Source: Sphingomonas sp. AX6 (GTDB lineage: Bacteria; Pseudomonadota; Alphaproteobacteria; Sphingomonadales; Sphingomonadaceae). From it: a stretch of 64,000 nucleotides of DNA. The position numbers were made by a program, and so were the translations under genes. Numbering within the stretch: the stretch's first letter is position 1; every line of letters starts with the position of its first letter. The notes under the pieces were generated by a model. That model saw only the letters and a list, made by a program, of their open reading frames with translations, ran no database searches and was not told the origin of the DNA. Shown piece by piece: positions 34,102-42,420 of this stretch. The DNA is taken from positions 872,936 through 936,935 of the forward strand of contig NZ_LR733979.1 of the NCBI RefSeq assembly GCF_902506605.1, read 5' to 3'.

Positions 34102-35805
34102 TTAGAAAAGCTGGCCGCCGGCGACCGCGATATGATCGGCGATCGGTCCCAGCGCGAGTGAAGGCAGGAAGGTCAGGCCACCCATCACCAGGATGATGCC
34201 GACCAGCAGGCCGATCCACAGCCCGCCCGTGGTGGGAAACGAGCCAGAGGAAGCGGGCGTGTGCTTCTTGGCGGCCAGGCTTCCCGCGATGGCGAGCACG
34301 GGGACGATCACGAAGAACCGCCCCAGCCACATCGCGACGCCCAGCAGCGCGTTGTACCAGGCTGTCCCCGCCGTCAGACCCGCAAAGGCCGAACCGTTGT
34401 TGCCGGTGGCCGAGGAGAAGCCGTAGAGGATTTCCGAAAACCCGTGCGGCCCGGAATTGAGCGGACCCGCAAGCCCGGCGGGATTGACGACGCTCAGTGC
34501 CGTGAACCCCAGGATCGACAGCGGAAGGATGGCGATGGCGAGCACCGCGAGTTTGACCTCCCGCGCCTCGATCTTCTTCCCGACATATTCGGGCGTGCGA
34601 CCGACCATCAGCCCCGCGACGAACACCGCCAGGATCGCAAACAGCAGGAAGCCGTAGATCCCTGCGCCGACGCCGCCGACGATGACCTCGCCCAACTGAA
34701 TATTGAACAGCGGCACCATGCCACCGAGCGACGTGAAGCTGTCATGCATCGCATTGACCGCCCCGCACGACGCAGCGGTGGTGACGACCGCGAACAACAC
34801 GCTGGCGGCAATGCCGAAGCGGACTTCCTTGCCCTCCATATTGGCGCCCTCGACGCCGAGGTTGTGGAGCGCGGGATTGCCATAGGCTTCCATCGCATAA
34901 GCGAGCGTCACGCCACCCAGGAACAGGATCGCCATCGCCCCTAGGATCGCCCAGCCCTGGCGCGTGTCGCCCACCGCCTTGCCGAAGGTCCAGGTCAGCC
35001 CGACCCCGATCACGAAGATCGACAGCATCTGGAGCAGATTGGTGAGCGCGGTCGGGTTTTCGAACGGATGCGCCGAATTGGCGTTGAAGAAGCCGCCGCC
35101 GTTGGTGCCGAGCATCTTGATCGCTTCCTGCGAAGCGACGGGGCCGAGCGCGATATTCTGCTGCGCGCCCTCGATCGTCGTCGCCGCGACCATCGCATCG
35201 AACGTCTGCGGCACGCCCCCTGCCATCAACACGATCGCATAGACGATACACGCCGGCAGCAGCAGGTACAGCGTCACGCGTGTCACATCCGCCCAGAAAT
35301 TGCCCAGCCCGCTGGCTTCGCGCCGGGCGAAGCCGCGAAACAGGGCAAACGCGACCGCGATGCCGGTCGCTGCCGACAGGAAATTCTGGATCACCAGCCC
35401 GACCATCTGGCTGAAGTTCGACAGCGCGACTTCGCCCGCATACCATTGCCAGTTGGTGTTGGTGGTGAAGCTGACCGCGGTGTTGAACGCGCCATCCGCG
35501 CCGACCCCCGCCAGCCCGCGGGGGTTCATCGGCAGCACGCCCTGCAACCGCAGCACGGCATAGGTGAACAGCAGCAGTGCGAGGTTGAACAGGATCAGGT
35601 GCAGTGCATAGCGCCGCCAGCTTTGTTCGGCTTGCGGGTCGATTCCGCCGAGTTTGTAGAATCCCCGCTCGACCGTGCCGAGCACGATGTGCAGCGGCGT
35701 CCGCCTTCCCTCGTATAGCGCGTGAAGATACCAGCCCACCGGTTTGACCAGCGCGGCCAGGGTGACGACGAACAGCGCGATCAGCGCCCAGCCTTGCACG
35801 GTCAT
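34102..35805 (-). CDS. kdpA: Potassium-transporting ATPase subunit KdpA
   Basis: Potassium-selective channel-like subunit. 567 residues from ATG 35805 ([12 protein letters not shown]), placing the first helix correctly. All four filter-loop regions are visible: [44 protein letters not shown] and [12 protein letters not shown]. Starts 10 bases after kdpF. Confidence 0.96.
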   Translation of the reverse strand: MTVQGWALIALFVVTLAALVKPVGWYLHALYEGRRTPLHIVLGTVERGFYKLGGIDPQAEQSWRRYALHLILFNLALLLFTYAVLRLQGVLPMNPRGLAGVGADGAFNTAVSFTTNTNWQWYAGEVALSNFSQMVGLVIQNFLSAATGIAVAFALFRGFARREASGLGNFWADVTRVTLYLLLPACIVYAIVLMAGGVPQTFDAMVAATTIEGAQQNIALGPVASQEAIKMLGTNGGGFFNANSAHPFENPTALTNLLQMLSIFVIGVGLTWTFGKAVGDTRQGWAILGAMAILFLGGVTLAYAMEAYGNPALHNLGVEGANMEGKEVRFGIAASVLFAVVTTAASCGAVNAMHDSFTSLGGMVPLFNIQLGEVIVGGVGAGIYGFLLFAILAVFVAGLMVGRTPEYVGKKIEAREVKLAVLAIAILPLSILGFTALSVVNPAGLAGPLNSGPHGFSEILYGFSSATGNNGSAFAGLTAGTAWYNALLGVAMWLGRFFVIVPVLAIAGSLAAKKHTPASSGSFPTTGGLWIGLLVGIILVMGGLTFLPSLALGPIADHIAVAGGQLF

Positions 35806-35815
35806 TGCTGGCCTT

Positions 35816-35905
35816 TCAGAACCGCTCGGGCCGCAGCAGCACGGCAACGAGATAGAGGAGAAGTGCGACCGCGGTCGCAGCGGCGAGCGCAAGGGGAAGC
35901 GTCAT
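35816..35905 (-). CDS. kdpF: KdpF, small stabilising subunit of the Kdp pump
   Basis: 29 residues: [20 protein letters not shown] then AVLLRPERF. One membrane helix and the LLRPERF ending are characteristic of KdpF. A GAGGCG site directly precedes the ATG; it lies four bases after the 27-residue peptide and 10 before kdpA. Confidence 0.88.
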   Translation of the reverse strand: MTLPLALAAATAVALLLYLVAVLLRPERF

Positions 35906-35909
35906 CGCC

Positions 35910-35993
35910 TCACGCCCCGTCGCACAAGCGGACAAAGGCGAAAGTCAACGCGACGAGCCCGCCCAGAATGGTGAGCCAGATCAGGTCGGGCAT
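35910..35993 (-). CDS. 27-residue membrane peptide upstream of kdpF
   Basis: MPDLIWLTILGGLVALTFAF then VRLCDGA. One hydrophobic helix followed by a V-R-x-C-[DE] tail. Its stop (TGA) is four bases before the kdpF ATG and overlaps its ribosome-binding region. Similar short peptides with an A-[YFW]-x-x-x-C-[DE]-x-L tail occur upstream of kdpF in other bacteria, from memory; most annotations omit them. Position and conservation-like pattern argue for a real gene, possibly a Kdp subunit or regulator. Confidence 0.6.
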   Translation of the reverse strand: MPDLIWLTILGGLVALTFAFVRLCDGA

Positions 35994-36053
35994 GGATGAT
36001 CCTTCCGTGACGCGGCGACATCCGCCGTTCGCTCACCGAGTTAGGCGTGTGCG

Positions 36054-36114
36054 GCGTAAAGCTTCGAGGGGGAAAAGCCCGTGTCCGCATAAGCAAAGCG
36101 TAAAGTTCGCGAGG
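36054..36114. promoter_or_regulatory. Direct repeats in kdp divergent promoter region
   Basis: GCGTAAAGCTTCGAGG (36054-36069) and GCGTAAAGTTCGCGAGG (36098-36114) are near-identical direct repeats spaced 44 bases, about four helical turns. They lie in the 164-base gap between the divergent kdp operon and kdpD. KdpE, an OmpR-type regulator, binds direct repeats, so these are candidate operators. Confidence 0.4.
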
Positions 36115-36157
36115 TCGGCGGTGACAGGAGCGGCAGCCTGTGCCTAGATCACAGGCA

Positions 36158-38812
36158 ATGAACCAGCCCCGCGACCGCCCTTCCCCCGACGCCCTACTGC
36201 GTGCCACCCGGCGCGAGCGGCGGGGCAAGCTCAAGATTTTTCTGGGCGCGGCACCCGGCGTCGGCAAAACCTATGAAATGCTGCGCGAAGGTGCGGAGCG
36301 CATGCGCGGCGGCGTCGATGTGGTTGTCGGCGTGGTGGAAACGCATGGCCGCGCGGAAACGCAGGCGCTGGTCGAACCCCTCGAAATCCTGCCGCGCCGC
36401 GCCATCGACTATCGCGGGCACCGGCTTGAGGAAATGGACCTCGACGCGCTGCTGGCCCGTCGCCCCGGCCTCGCGCTCGTCGACGAACTGGCGCACACCA
36501 ATGTCGAGGGGAGCCGCCACCCCAAACGCTGGCAGGACGTTGAGGAACTGCTGGAGGCGGGGATCGACGTCTATTCCACGCTCAACATCCAGCACGTCGA
36601 AAGCCTGAACGACGTGGTTGCGGGCTTTACCCGCGTCCGCGTCAGAGAGACGGTGCCCGACGGCATTTTCGACGATGCCGAGGTCGAAGTGGTCGACCTG
36701 CCCCCCGACGAACTGATCGAGCGGTTGAAGGCGGGCAAGGTCTATATCCCGGCAGAGGCGACGCGTGCGCTCGACCGGTTTTTCTCCAAGGCCAATCTGT
36801 CGGCCTTGCGCGAAATGGCGTTGCGCCGCGCGGCGCAGAGCGTCGATGCGTCGATGCTCGACCATCTCGATTCCCAGGCGATAACCGGCACCTATGCGGG
36901 GGGCGAACGCGTGCTGGTCGCGGTGAGCGAATTGCCCGGTGCGGACGCGCTAGTGCGTGCCGGCAAACGACTGGCCGATGCGATGAAGGCGCCCTGGCAG
37001 GCGGTGTTCATCGAAACCCCGCGCGCCGCCGGGTTCGATGCAGCGGCCAAACAGCGGGTCGCCGATAGTTTGCGACTGGCCGCCAGCCTGGGCGCGACGA
37101 TCGCCACCGTTCCCGCGACCGGGGTTGTCGACGGGTTGCGCACCCATGTTGCGGGAATGAGGGCGACCCAGTTGGTGCTGGGTAAATCGGTGCGTAGCTG
37201 GTGGTTCGAGCTGCGCCACGGATCGGTGGTGGAGGCGATGCTGCGCGGCTGCGAGGGGCTGGCGGTGCATGTCATCCCGGCGGGCGAAGCGCATGGCGCG
37301 GGACCGCCGCGCACCTCGGCGCGGCTGCCGAAGGAAGCACGCGATCCGACTGCCTGGGGCGTGATCGCGGGGTTGCTCGGACTGACGATCGCGCTGGGCT
37401 ATGCGGCCGAACCCTGGATCGGGCGCGGCGGCACCGACCTGTTATTCCTGCTGCCGGTGCTGGTGGCCGCCGCGCGATACGGGCTCACGCTGGGTGCGGT
37501 AACCGCGCTGCTGGCCGGGATCGTCTATAATTTCTTCTTCCTGCCGCCGCTCTACACCTTCTCGATCGCCGATCCGCAAAGCCTGCTTACCGTATTCGTG
37601 CTGATCGGGGTTGCGACCTTGGTCGCCAATCTGGCGGGGCGGTTGAAGGCACGCGCAACGCTGGGCGCTCGCAGCGCGCACGAAAACGCCGCGATCGCCG
37701 CGTTCGGCCAGGCACTGGCACGGGTGTCGGATTGGGAAGGCACCAGCCAGACGGTGTGCGACGAAATGCACCGGCTGCTCGGCGTGCCCGTAATCCTGCT
37801 GTACGAACGCAGCGGCCGCATCGCGCGCGTCTCCGCCTGTCCTGACGACGCGGCGGCGCTGGGTCCGCTCGATCAGGCGGCGGCCGAATGGGCCTGGTCA
37901 CGTGGTGAAGTCACGGGCGTCGGATCGTCGACGCTGGTCGCATCCGAATGGCAGTTTCACCCGTTGCAGACCGCGCTCGGCGTGCTGGCGGTGGTTGGGT
38001 TGGCCGGCCGCGACGGGCGCGATCCGATCGGCCCCGATCGCGCGACTTTGCTTTCGACCTTGCTGGGCCAGGCCGCACTGGCACACGAGCGGCTGCGGCT
38101 GGAAGATGAGTTGCGAGAGATCGCGACGCTGCGCGAACGCGATCGGCTGCGCGCGGCGCTACTGTCCTCCATCGGCCACGACCTGCGCACGCCGCTCACC
38201 GCCGCCGCCGCCGCGGTCGATGCAGTCGCGAACGAAGCCCCCGACGCCCCGTCGATCCCGCTGGCGCGCGCTGGGGTCGCACGGCTCCGCCATTTCCTCG
38301 ACGACCTGATCGGCATGGTGCGGATCGATTCGGGCCAGATCGAACCGCGCTTCGAAGCGATCGACCTGACCGATGCGGTGGCCAGCGCAGTCCACGACCT
38401 GAAGCACCAATTGCGCGGCCATCATCTCGATTTCGCGGTTCCGCCCGATCTGCCGCTGGTGCGCGCCGATCCGGTGCTGCTGCACCATATCCTGATCAAT
38501 CTGCTGTCGAACGCGGTGGTGCACGGCGTCGAAGGAGGCCGAATCGCCGTCAAGGGCAGCCGCGTGCAGGATGAAATCCGCCTGATCGTCGCCGACGACG
38601 GCCCTGGCCTGGGCACCGACGCCGACCGCGTGTTCGGCCAGTTTCAGCGGGGCGACGGAGACGACCGGAGCGGCGGCAGCGGGCTGGGCCTCGCCATCGC
38701 CAAGGCGTTCGCCGAAGCGATGGCGGCGCGGCTGACGGCTGCGAACGGTGCCGATGGCGGCGCGACCTTCACGTTGAACTTTACGCTGATTCGCGAGCCG
38801 GACGCAGCCTAG
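36158..38812 (+). CDS. kdpD: Sensor histidine kinase KdpD
   Basis: Membrane kinase sensing potassium limitation and turgor. 884 residues from ATG 36158. N-terminal KdpD domain with Walker A GAAPGVGKT (residues 30-38) and DELAHTN; a universal-stress-like domain (about 240-370); four close helices (about 395-490); a GAF-type region; and a kinase core with SSIGHDLRTPLTAA (phospho-His), NLLSNAV, DDGPGLG and SGLGLAIAKAF. It is transcribed away from kdpFABC-kdpE, whereas in many bacteria kdpD lies between kdpC and kdpE. Confidence 0.95.
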   Translation: MNQPRDRPSPDALLRATRRERRGKLKIFLGAAPGVGKTYEMLREGAERMRGGVDVVVGVVETHGRAETQALVEPLEILPRRAIDYRGHRLEEMDLDALLARRPGLALVDELAHTNVEGSRHPKRWQDVEELLEAGIDVYSTLNIQHVESLNDVVAGFTRVRVRETVPDGIFDDAEVEVVDLPPDELIERLKAGKVYIPAEATRALDRFFSKANLSALREMALRRAAQSVDASMLDHLDSQAITGTYAGGERVLVAVSELPGADALVRAGKRLADAMKAPWQAVFIETPRAAGFDAAAKQRVADSLRLAASLGATIATVPATGVVDGLRTHVAGMRATQLVLGKSVRSWWFELRHGSVVEAMLRGCEGLAVHVIPAGEAHGAGPPRTSARLPKEARDPTAWGVIAGLLGLTIALGYAAEPWIGRGGTDLLFLLPVLVAAARYGLTLGAVTALLAGIVYNFFFLPPLYTFSIADPQSLLTVFVLIGVATLVANLAGRLKARATLGARSAHENAAIAAFGQALARVSDWEGTSQTVCDEMHRLLGVPVILLYERSGRIARVSACPDDAAALGPLDQAAAEWAWSRGEVTGVGSSTLVASEWQFHPLQTALGVLAVVGLAGRDGRDPIGPDRATLLSTLLGQAALAHERLRLEDELREIATLRERDRLRAALLSSIGHDLRTPLTAAAAAVDAVANEAPDAPSIPLARAGVARLRHFLDDLIGMVRIDSGQIEPRFEAIDLTDAVASAVHDLKHQLRGHHLDFAVPPDLPLVRADPVLLHHILINLLSNAVVHGVEGGRIAVKGSRVQDEIRLIVADDGPGLGTDADRVFGQFQRGDGDDRSGGSGLGLAIAKAFAEAMAARLTAANGADGGATFTLNFTLIREPDAA

Positions 38813-38885
38813 CAATCGGCACCGTTCCGATCCGCTCGTCCGCCGGAGGCCGTCTCGCTGACGACCTCCAACTTCTGTATTCAAA

Positions 38886-41800
38886 TCAACGCGTTTCCAT
38901 CCGGATGCCGACGCGGAACTGACGCCCCAGCAGGTCCGAATACGTGCTGTTCGCCGCCAGCCCGGTTTCGGGCAGGATCAGCGCCTCGCGGTTGAACAGG
39001 TTGGTCACGTTGACGAAGAATTGCGCTTCGGACGAACGGCCGAACCGAATTTTCTGCGTTACGTTCAAGTCGGCATAGAACAGCCCGCTGACCCGGTTCG
39101 ATTCATAGGTCGGAGCCGACGTGGTGGAAACCGGGCAGGTCGTCTGGCACTCGATACCGTTGGCGACATATTTGCCCGCGCTCACCCCGCGACCGACCGC
39201 GCTGATCGAGAAGTCGTCGGTGTCGTAGCTGGCGTTGACGCGGTAGATCCAGGTCGGTGTACCGCCTTGTCCGCCATTAACCCCGACCGAATTGGTCACG
39301 ACCGACTGGGGAACGCCGCTGTCGAAGCGGTTCTCGATATAGCGGGTGGCGACCCCGCGGATGGTGAAGGTGCCGTTGGTCTGTGCGAACAACTGGTCGA
39401 GCGGCAGGCGATAGGAGGCGTCGATATCGACCCCGCGGACCTGCTGGCTCGCTGCGTTGAACGGCTGGCTGCGGATGATCAGATAGGGTTGCGCGGCATT
39501 CTGCGTGCGGCCTGCATCGATGCTGATCGCATCGCAGAATTCGGCATTGCCGAGATAGCACAGGTTGACGATCTGCTGCGCGCTGAAGGTGCTGATCCCC
39601 TGGTCGACATTGATGTCGAAATAATCGACCGACAGGTTGAAGCCGGGCAGGAAGCGCGGAGAGAGCACGACGCCGACATTCCACTGATCCGATTTTTCAG
39701 GCTCCAGGTCGGGGTTGCCGGTGGCAAAGCCCGAATAGCTGTAGCCTGCCTGTGGCGGCTGGCCGGCAGCAACGAAGGGAGGGCTTTCATTATTGACGAA
39801 ACCGGGATTGCCGACCGAATCGCTGTTCGCCGAACCCGCCTGGAACAGGTCGTTGAGATTGGGGGCGCGGATATCGCGCGACCGCGTGACGCGGAAGCGG
39901 ATGTCGTCGATCGGCTGCCAGGTTGCGCCTGCCTTCCACGTCGTCACATAGCCTGCGGTGGAATAATCGGTCGCGCGAACCGCGCCGTTGAATTCCAGAC
40001 CCAGACCCAGCGGCACGACGGTTTCCAGATAGGCTTCCTTGACGTCGTAACGACCGATGCTGGCCAGATAATTGCCGACCGACCAGCGGTTCGACGCACC
40101 CGTGACGTTGCCGTTGCCGTCAAGGATTGGAACCGGTTGAAACTCGTCCGGCACGAAGCCGTCGATCTTTTCCTCGCGATATTCGGCACCGACCGCAAAG
40201 CTCACGTCCCCGGCCCAGGTGGCGAATGGCGTGAAGGAAAGATTGGCACCCGCCGCGATCTGCTCCAGCGTCTGTTCGCGATACGGATCGCCGAGCACAT
40301 AGGGGATCGCCGCAGGATTGGCGACGCCGAGGCCCAGTCGGTTGAGCGGCACGCAGGCGCGATCGTCATTTGCGCCGCTTGCGTCCAGGTTAATCGTACA
40401 TTGGATCGACCCGACGGCAAAGCCCCCGGGATTGCCAGCCCGCGCAAACGCCACATTGGTTGCAGCCGCAAGTCGCGAGATGTTCTGGATGTTGCGCAAC
40501 TGCTCGACCGTGTCGACGCGGCCATATTGTCCGTAAATGTTCCACGGCGCGGCCTTTCCGAACAGGCCGAGATCGCCCTCTGCACCCACGGTATAGCGTT
40601 GTGTCTCGCGCTCGTTGTCGACCGCGCGAAACGGCAGGTCGGCGAAGGTCGTCGCGACCGTGACACTGGTGATGCCCTGAAGTCGCGTCGGCCCGAGTGC
40701 GTTGTAGAGGAACGCGTTGCAGGTGATCGGTGCCGCCGCCGAGGTGGCCGCCGTGCCGCAACCGGTTGCGGTCAGGACCGCGCCCGTCGCCAGGTTCGGC
40801 CCGGCGTTGAAGAACACTTCCTGACGGTTGTACGATCCTTCGGCAAACAGTTCGATGCCGTCGGTGACTTCGTAGCTCAGCCGACCGAACACGCCGTGCC
40901 GGTCGTCCTCGGGATCCAGGCCGATGCGCCGTCCCGAATCATTGACACGCCAGTCGCCGCCCTGGGTGCGCAGCGGCACGGCCGAGCCGCCGGGTACCGG
41001 GAAGGTCAGCGCGCCATATTGATATTGCAGCACTTCGCCGTTCGACCCGAAATAGGTGCCGCGCAACCGGTTGGCGACGCCGCCTGCCGAGTTGGTGATC
41101 AACCCGCCCGGCGTGGAATTCGCCGCGCCCGCGTTCCGCACGAAGAGGTAGAACGGCACGCTGGAATTGGTGGTCGCATTATAGGCCGGGTTCTCGAACC
41201 GCAGGAAGCCGGTCTCGTTCCAGTCTCGGTCGACCGAGAAGATGCCGTCGCGATGCGCCAGTTCGGCGCTCAGCAGCACATGCCCGCGACCCCCTGCGAA
41301 CGACATGCCGCCTGCAACCCCAAACGAATAGTTGAAGCCGTCGCCCTCTTCGGTGATGCCGCTGTCGACGCTGACCTTCAGCCCTTCATATTTCTTGTTG
41401 AGGACGAAGTTGACGACGCCTGCGACCGCGTCGGAGCCGTAGGCTGCCGATGCGCCGCCGGTGACGACCTCGACCCGCTCGATCAATGCCTGGGGGATGG
41501 TGTTGACATCGACCAGGCCGTTGATCGTCGATGGCACCGAACGACGACCATCCAGCAACACCAGCGTGCGTTCCGACCCCAGGTTGCGCAGGTTGAGCGC
41601 GTTGATGCCCGCCTGGCCGCTCGACAGGTTCAGGCGCGAGTTGGCGGGGCGGGTTGAGCCCGCCATCGACGGCAACTGGTTGACGAAATCGGCGATGTTG
41701 TTCGACGGCGACGTGTTCTGGATATCCTCCAGCGTCAGCACGGTCAGCGGGGTTGGTGCCTGGAACCCGTCGCGAGCGATGCGCGTACCGGTAACCGTGA

Positions 41801-41990
41801 CATCACCTTCGGCGACTTCCTCCTCGGGGGTTTGCGGCACGTCCTGCGACGCGGACTGCGCGGCGGCGGTGTTGAGCGCCGTTACTTCCTGTGCGGATGC
41901 GGGTGACGTCAAGGCGACGAGCAAGGATGCGGCGCTGACCGACATAGAAAGGCGGATCAGGCGATTGGTGGATTGGACGCGATAATTCAT
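38886..41990 (-). CDS. Large TonB-dependent receptor
   Basis: 1034 residues. Signal peptide (about 1-33, ending SPASAQ), a TonB-box-like VTVTGTRI, then a plug with TPLTVLTLEDI, LNLRNLGSERTLVLLDGRR and the IERVEVVTGGASAAYGSDAVAGVVNFVL signature of the large sphingomonad/Xanthomonas receptors. The barrel ends RQFRVGIRMETR. This class typically imports oligomers (peptides, glycans) rather than siderophores. It is divergent from the hydrolase operon at 42421 and shares its regulatory region, suggesting it imports that operon's substrate. Confidence 0.92.
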   Translation of the reverse strand: MNYRVQSTNRLIRLSMSVSAASLLVALTSPASAQEVTALNTAAAQSASQDVPQTPEEEVAEGDVTVTGTRIARDGFQAPTPLTVLTLEDIQNTSPSNNIADFVNQLPSMAGSTRPANSRLNLSSGQAGINALNLRNLGSERTLVLLDGRRSVPSTINGLVDVNTIPQALIERVEVVTGGASAAYGSDAVAGVVNFVLNKKYEGLKVSVDSGITEEGDGFNYSFGVAGGMSFAGGRGHVLLSAELAHRDGIFSVDRDWNETGFLRFENPAYNATTNSSVPFYLFVRNAGAANSTPGGLITNSAGGVANRLRGTYFGSNGEVLQYQYGALTFPVPGGSAVPLRTQGGDWRVNDSGRRIGLDPEDDRHGVFGRLSYEVTDGIELFAEGSYNRQEVFFNAGPNLATGAVLTATGCGTAATSAAAPITCNAFLYNALGPTRLQGITSVTVATTFADLPFRAVDNERETQRYTVGAEGDLGLFGKAAPWNIYGQYGRVDTVEQLRNIQNISRLAAATNVAFARAGNPGGFAVGSIQCTINLDASGANDDRACVPLNRLGLGVANPAAIPYVLGDPYREQTLEQIAAGANLSFTPFATWAGDVSFAVGAEYREEKIDGFVPDEFQPVPILDGNGNVTGASNRWSVGNYLASIGRYDVKEAYLETVVPLGLGLEFNGAVRATDYSTAGYVTTWKAGATWQPIDDIRFRVTRSRDIRAPNLNDLFQAGSANSDSVGNPGFVNNESPPFVAAGQPPQAGYSYSGFATGNPDLEPEKSDQWNVGVVLSPRFLPGFNLSVDYFDINVDQGISTFSAQQIVNLCYLGNAEFCDAISIDAGRTQNAAQPYLIIRSQPFNAASQQVRGVDIDASYRLPLDQLFAQTNGTFTIRGVATRYIENRFDSGVPQSVVTNSVGVNGGQGGTPTWIYRVNASYDTDDFSISAVGRGVSAGKYVANGIECQTTCPVSTTSAPTYESNRVSGLFYADLNVTQKIRFGRSSEAQFFVNVTNLFNREALILPETGLAANSTYSDLLGRQFRVGIRMETR

Positions 41991-42209
41991 GGAAGCCCCC
42001 GCTACCGATGATGACGGGACTGACCGTCATCCTGTTGCAACGATACCGCCCTAGATGTCGCGATGACGCCATCCGAGCATTCGATTGCCGCTTCCCCGTT
42101 CTTGCCGTGCCCGCCTTGCGGGAACATGTCGGCCCGAACTGCTGAAATTGGCTCCCTGCCAGCCGCCGCTCGCCCGCCCAAAATGGGTCGTTCGCGATCG
42201 GTCGGCCAA

Positions 42210-42237
42210 GTGCAAAGCGTGCAGGCGGGGTGCAAAG
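42210..42237. promoter_or_regulatory. Three phased GTGCA repeats
   Basis: GTGCAAAG at 42210-42217 and at 42230-42237 are identical and 20 bases apart; GTGCAGG starts between them at 42219. The 9- and 11-base spacing approximates one helical turn each, placing the repeats on one face of the DNA. They could be operator iterons for the receptor promoter. Confidence 0.35.
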
Positions 42238-42259
42238 ATCGTCAAGGCTTGGGGTGCTT

Positions 42260-42322
42260 CTATGCCTTTGCTAGTCCATAGCCGCAGGGCATGATGCTTT
42301 GTATCCATAGCCTTTCCCTATG
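42260..42322. promoter_or_regulatory. LysR-type T-N11-A palindrome and upstream half-sites
   Basis: CATAG-N7-CTATG (42306-42322) is a perfect palindrome containing T-N11-A, the LysR-family hallmark. Upstream, CTATG-N12-CATAG (42260-42281) provides two further half-sites, and TCCATAGCC occurs in both places 29 bases apart. It lies about 100 bases before the hydrolase start and 270-330 bases from the receptor start. The likely binder is the LysR protein at 49761, inferred. Confidence 0.55.
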
Positions 42323-42420
42323 ACGGTCACAGGCCTTGCCATGGGACGCAAGGCCCAGCCCGCCTAGACTGGCCGTCATCATCCATGCGGATCGCGATAT
42401 GCTGATCGAGGAGGAAGAAT

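Larger units (their letters stand above)
41991..42420. other. Divergent intergenic region (430 bp)
   Basis: Lies between the receptor (minus) and the penicillin-acylase gene (plus). Contains three GTGCA-type repeats (42210-42237), a LysR-like palindrome cluster (42260-42322) and, at the right end, the GGAGGAAG ribosome-binding site of the TTG-started hydrolase. Short open frames here have no recognisable protein features and are not called. Confidence 0.65.

Noticed and set aside
39021..41657. Very long plus-strand open frame (878 codons) opposite the TonB-dependent receptor
   Set aside because: It is antisense to a receptor with clear signal, plug and barrel motifs; composition is that of a high-GC shadow frame with no recognisable domain.
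42063..42294. Two overlapping open frames of about 70 codons upstream of the hydrolase
   Set aside because: They cover the regulatory repeats, lack a convincing start signal and resemble no protein.
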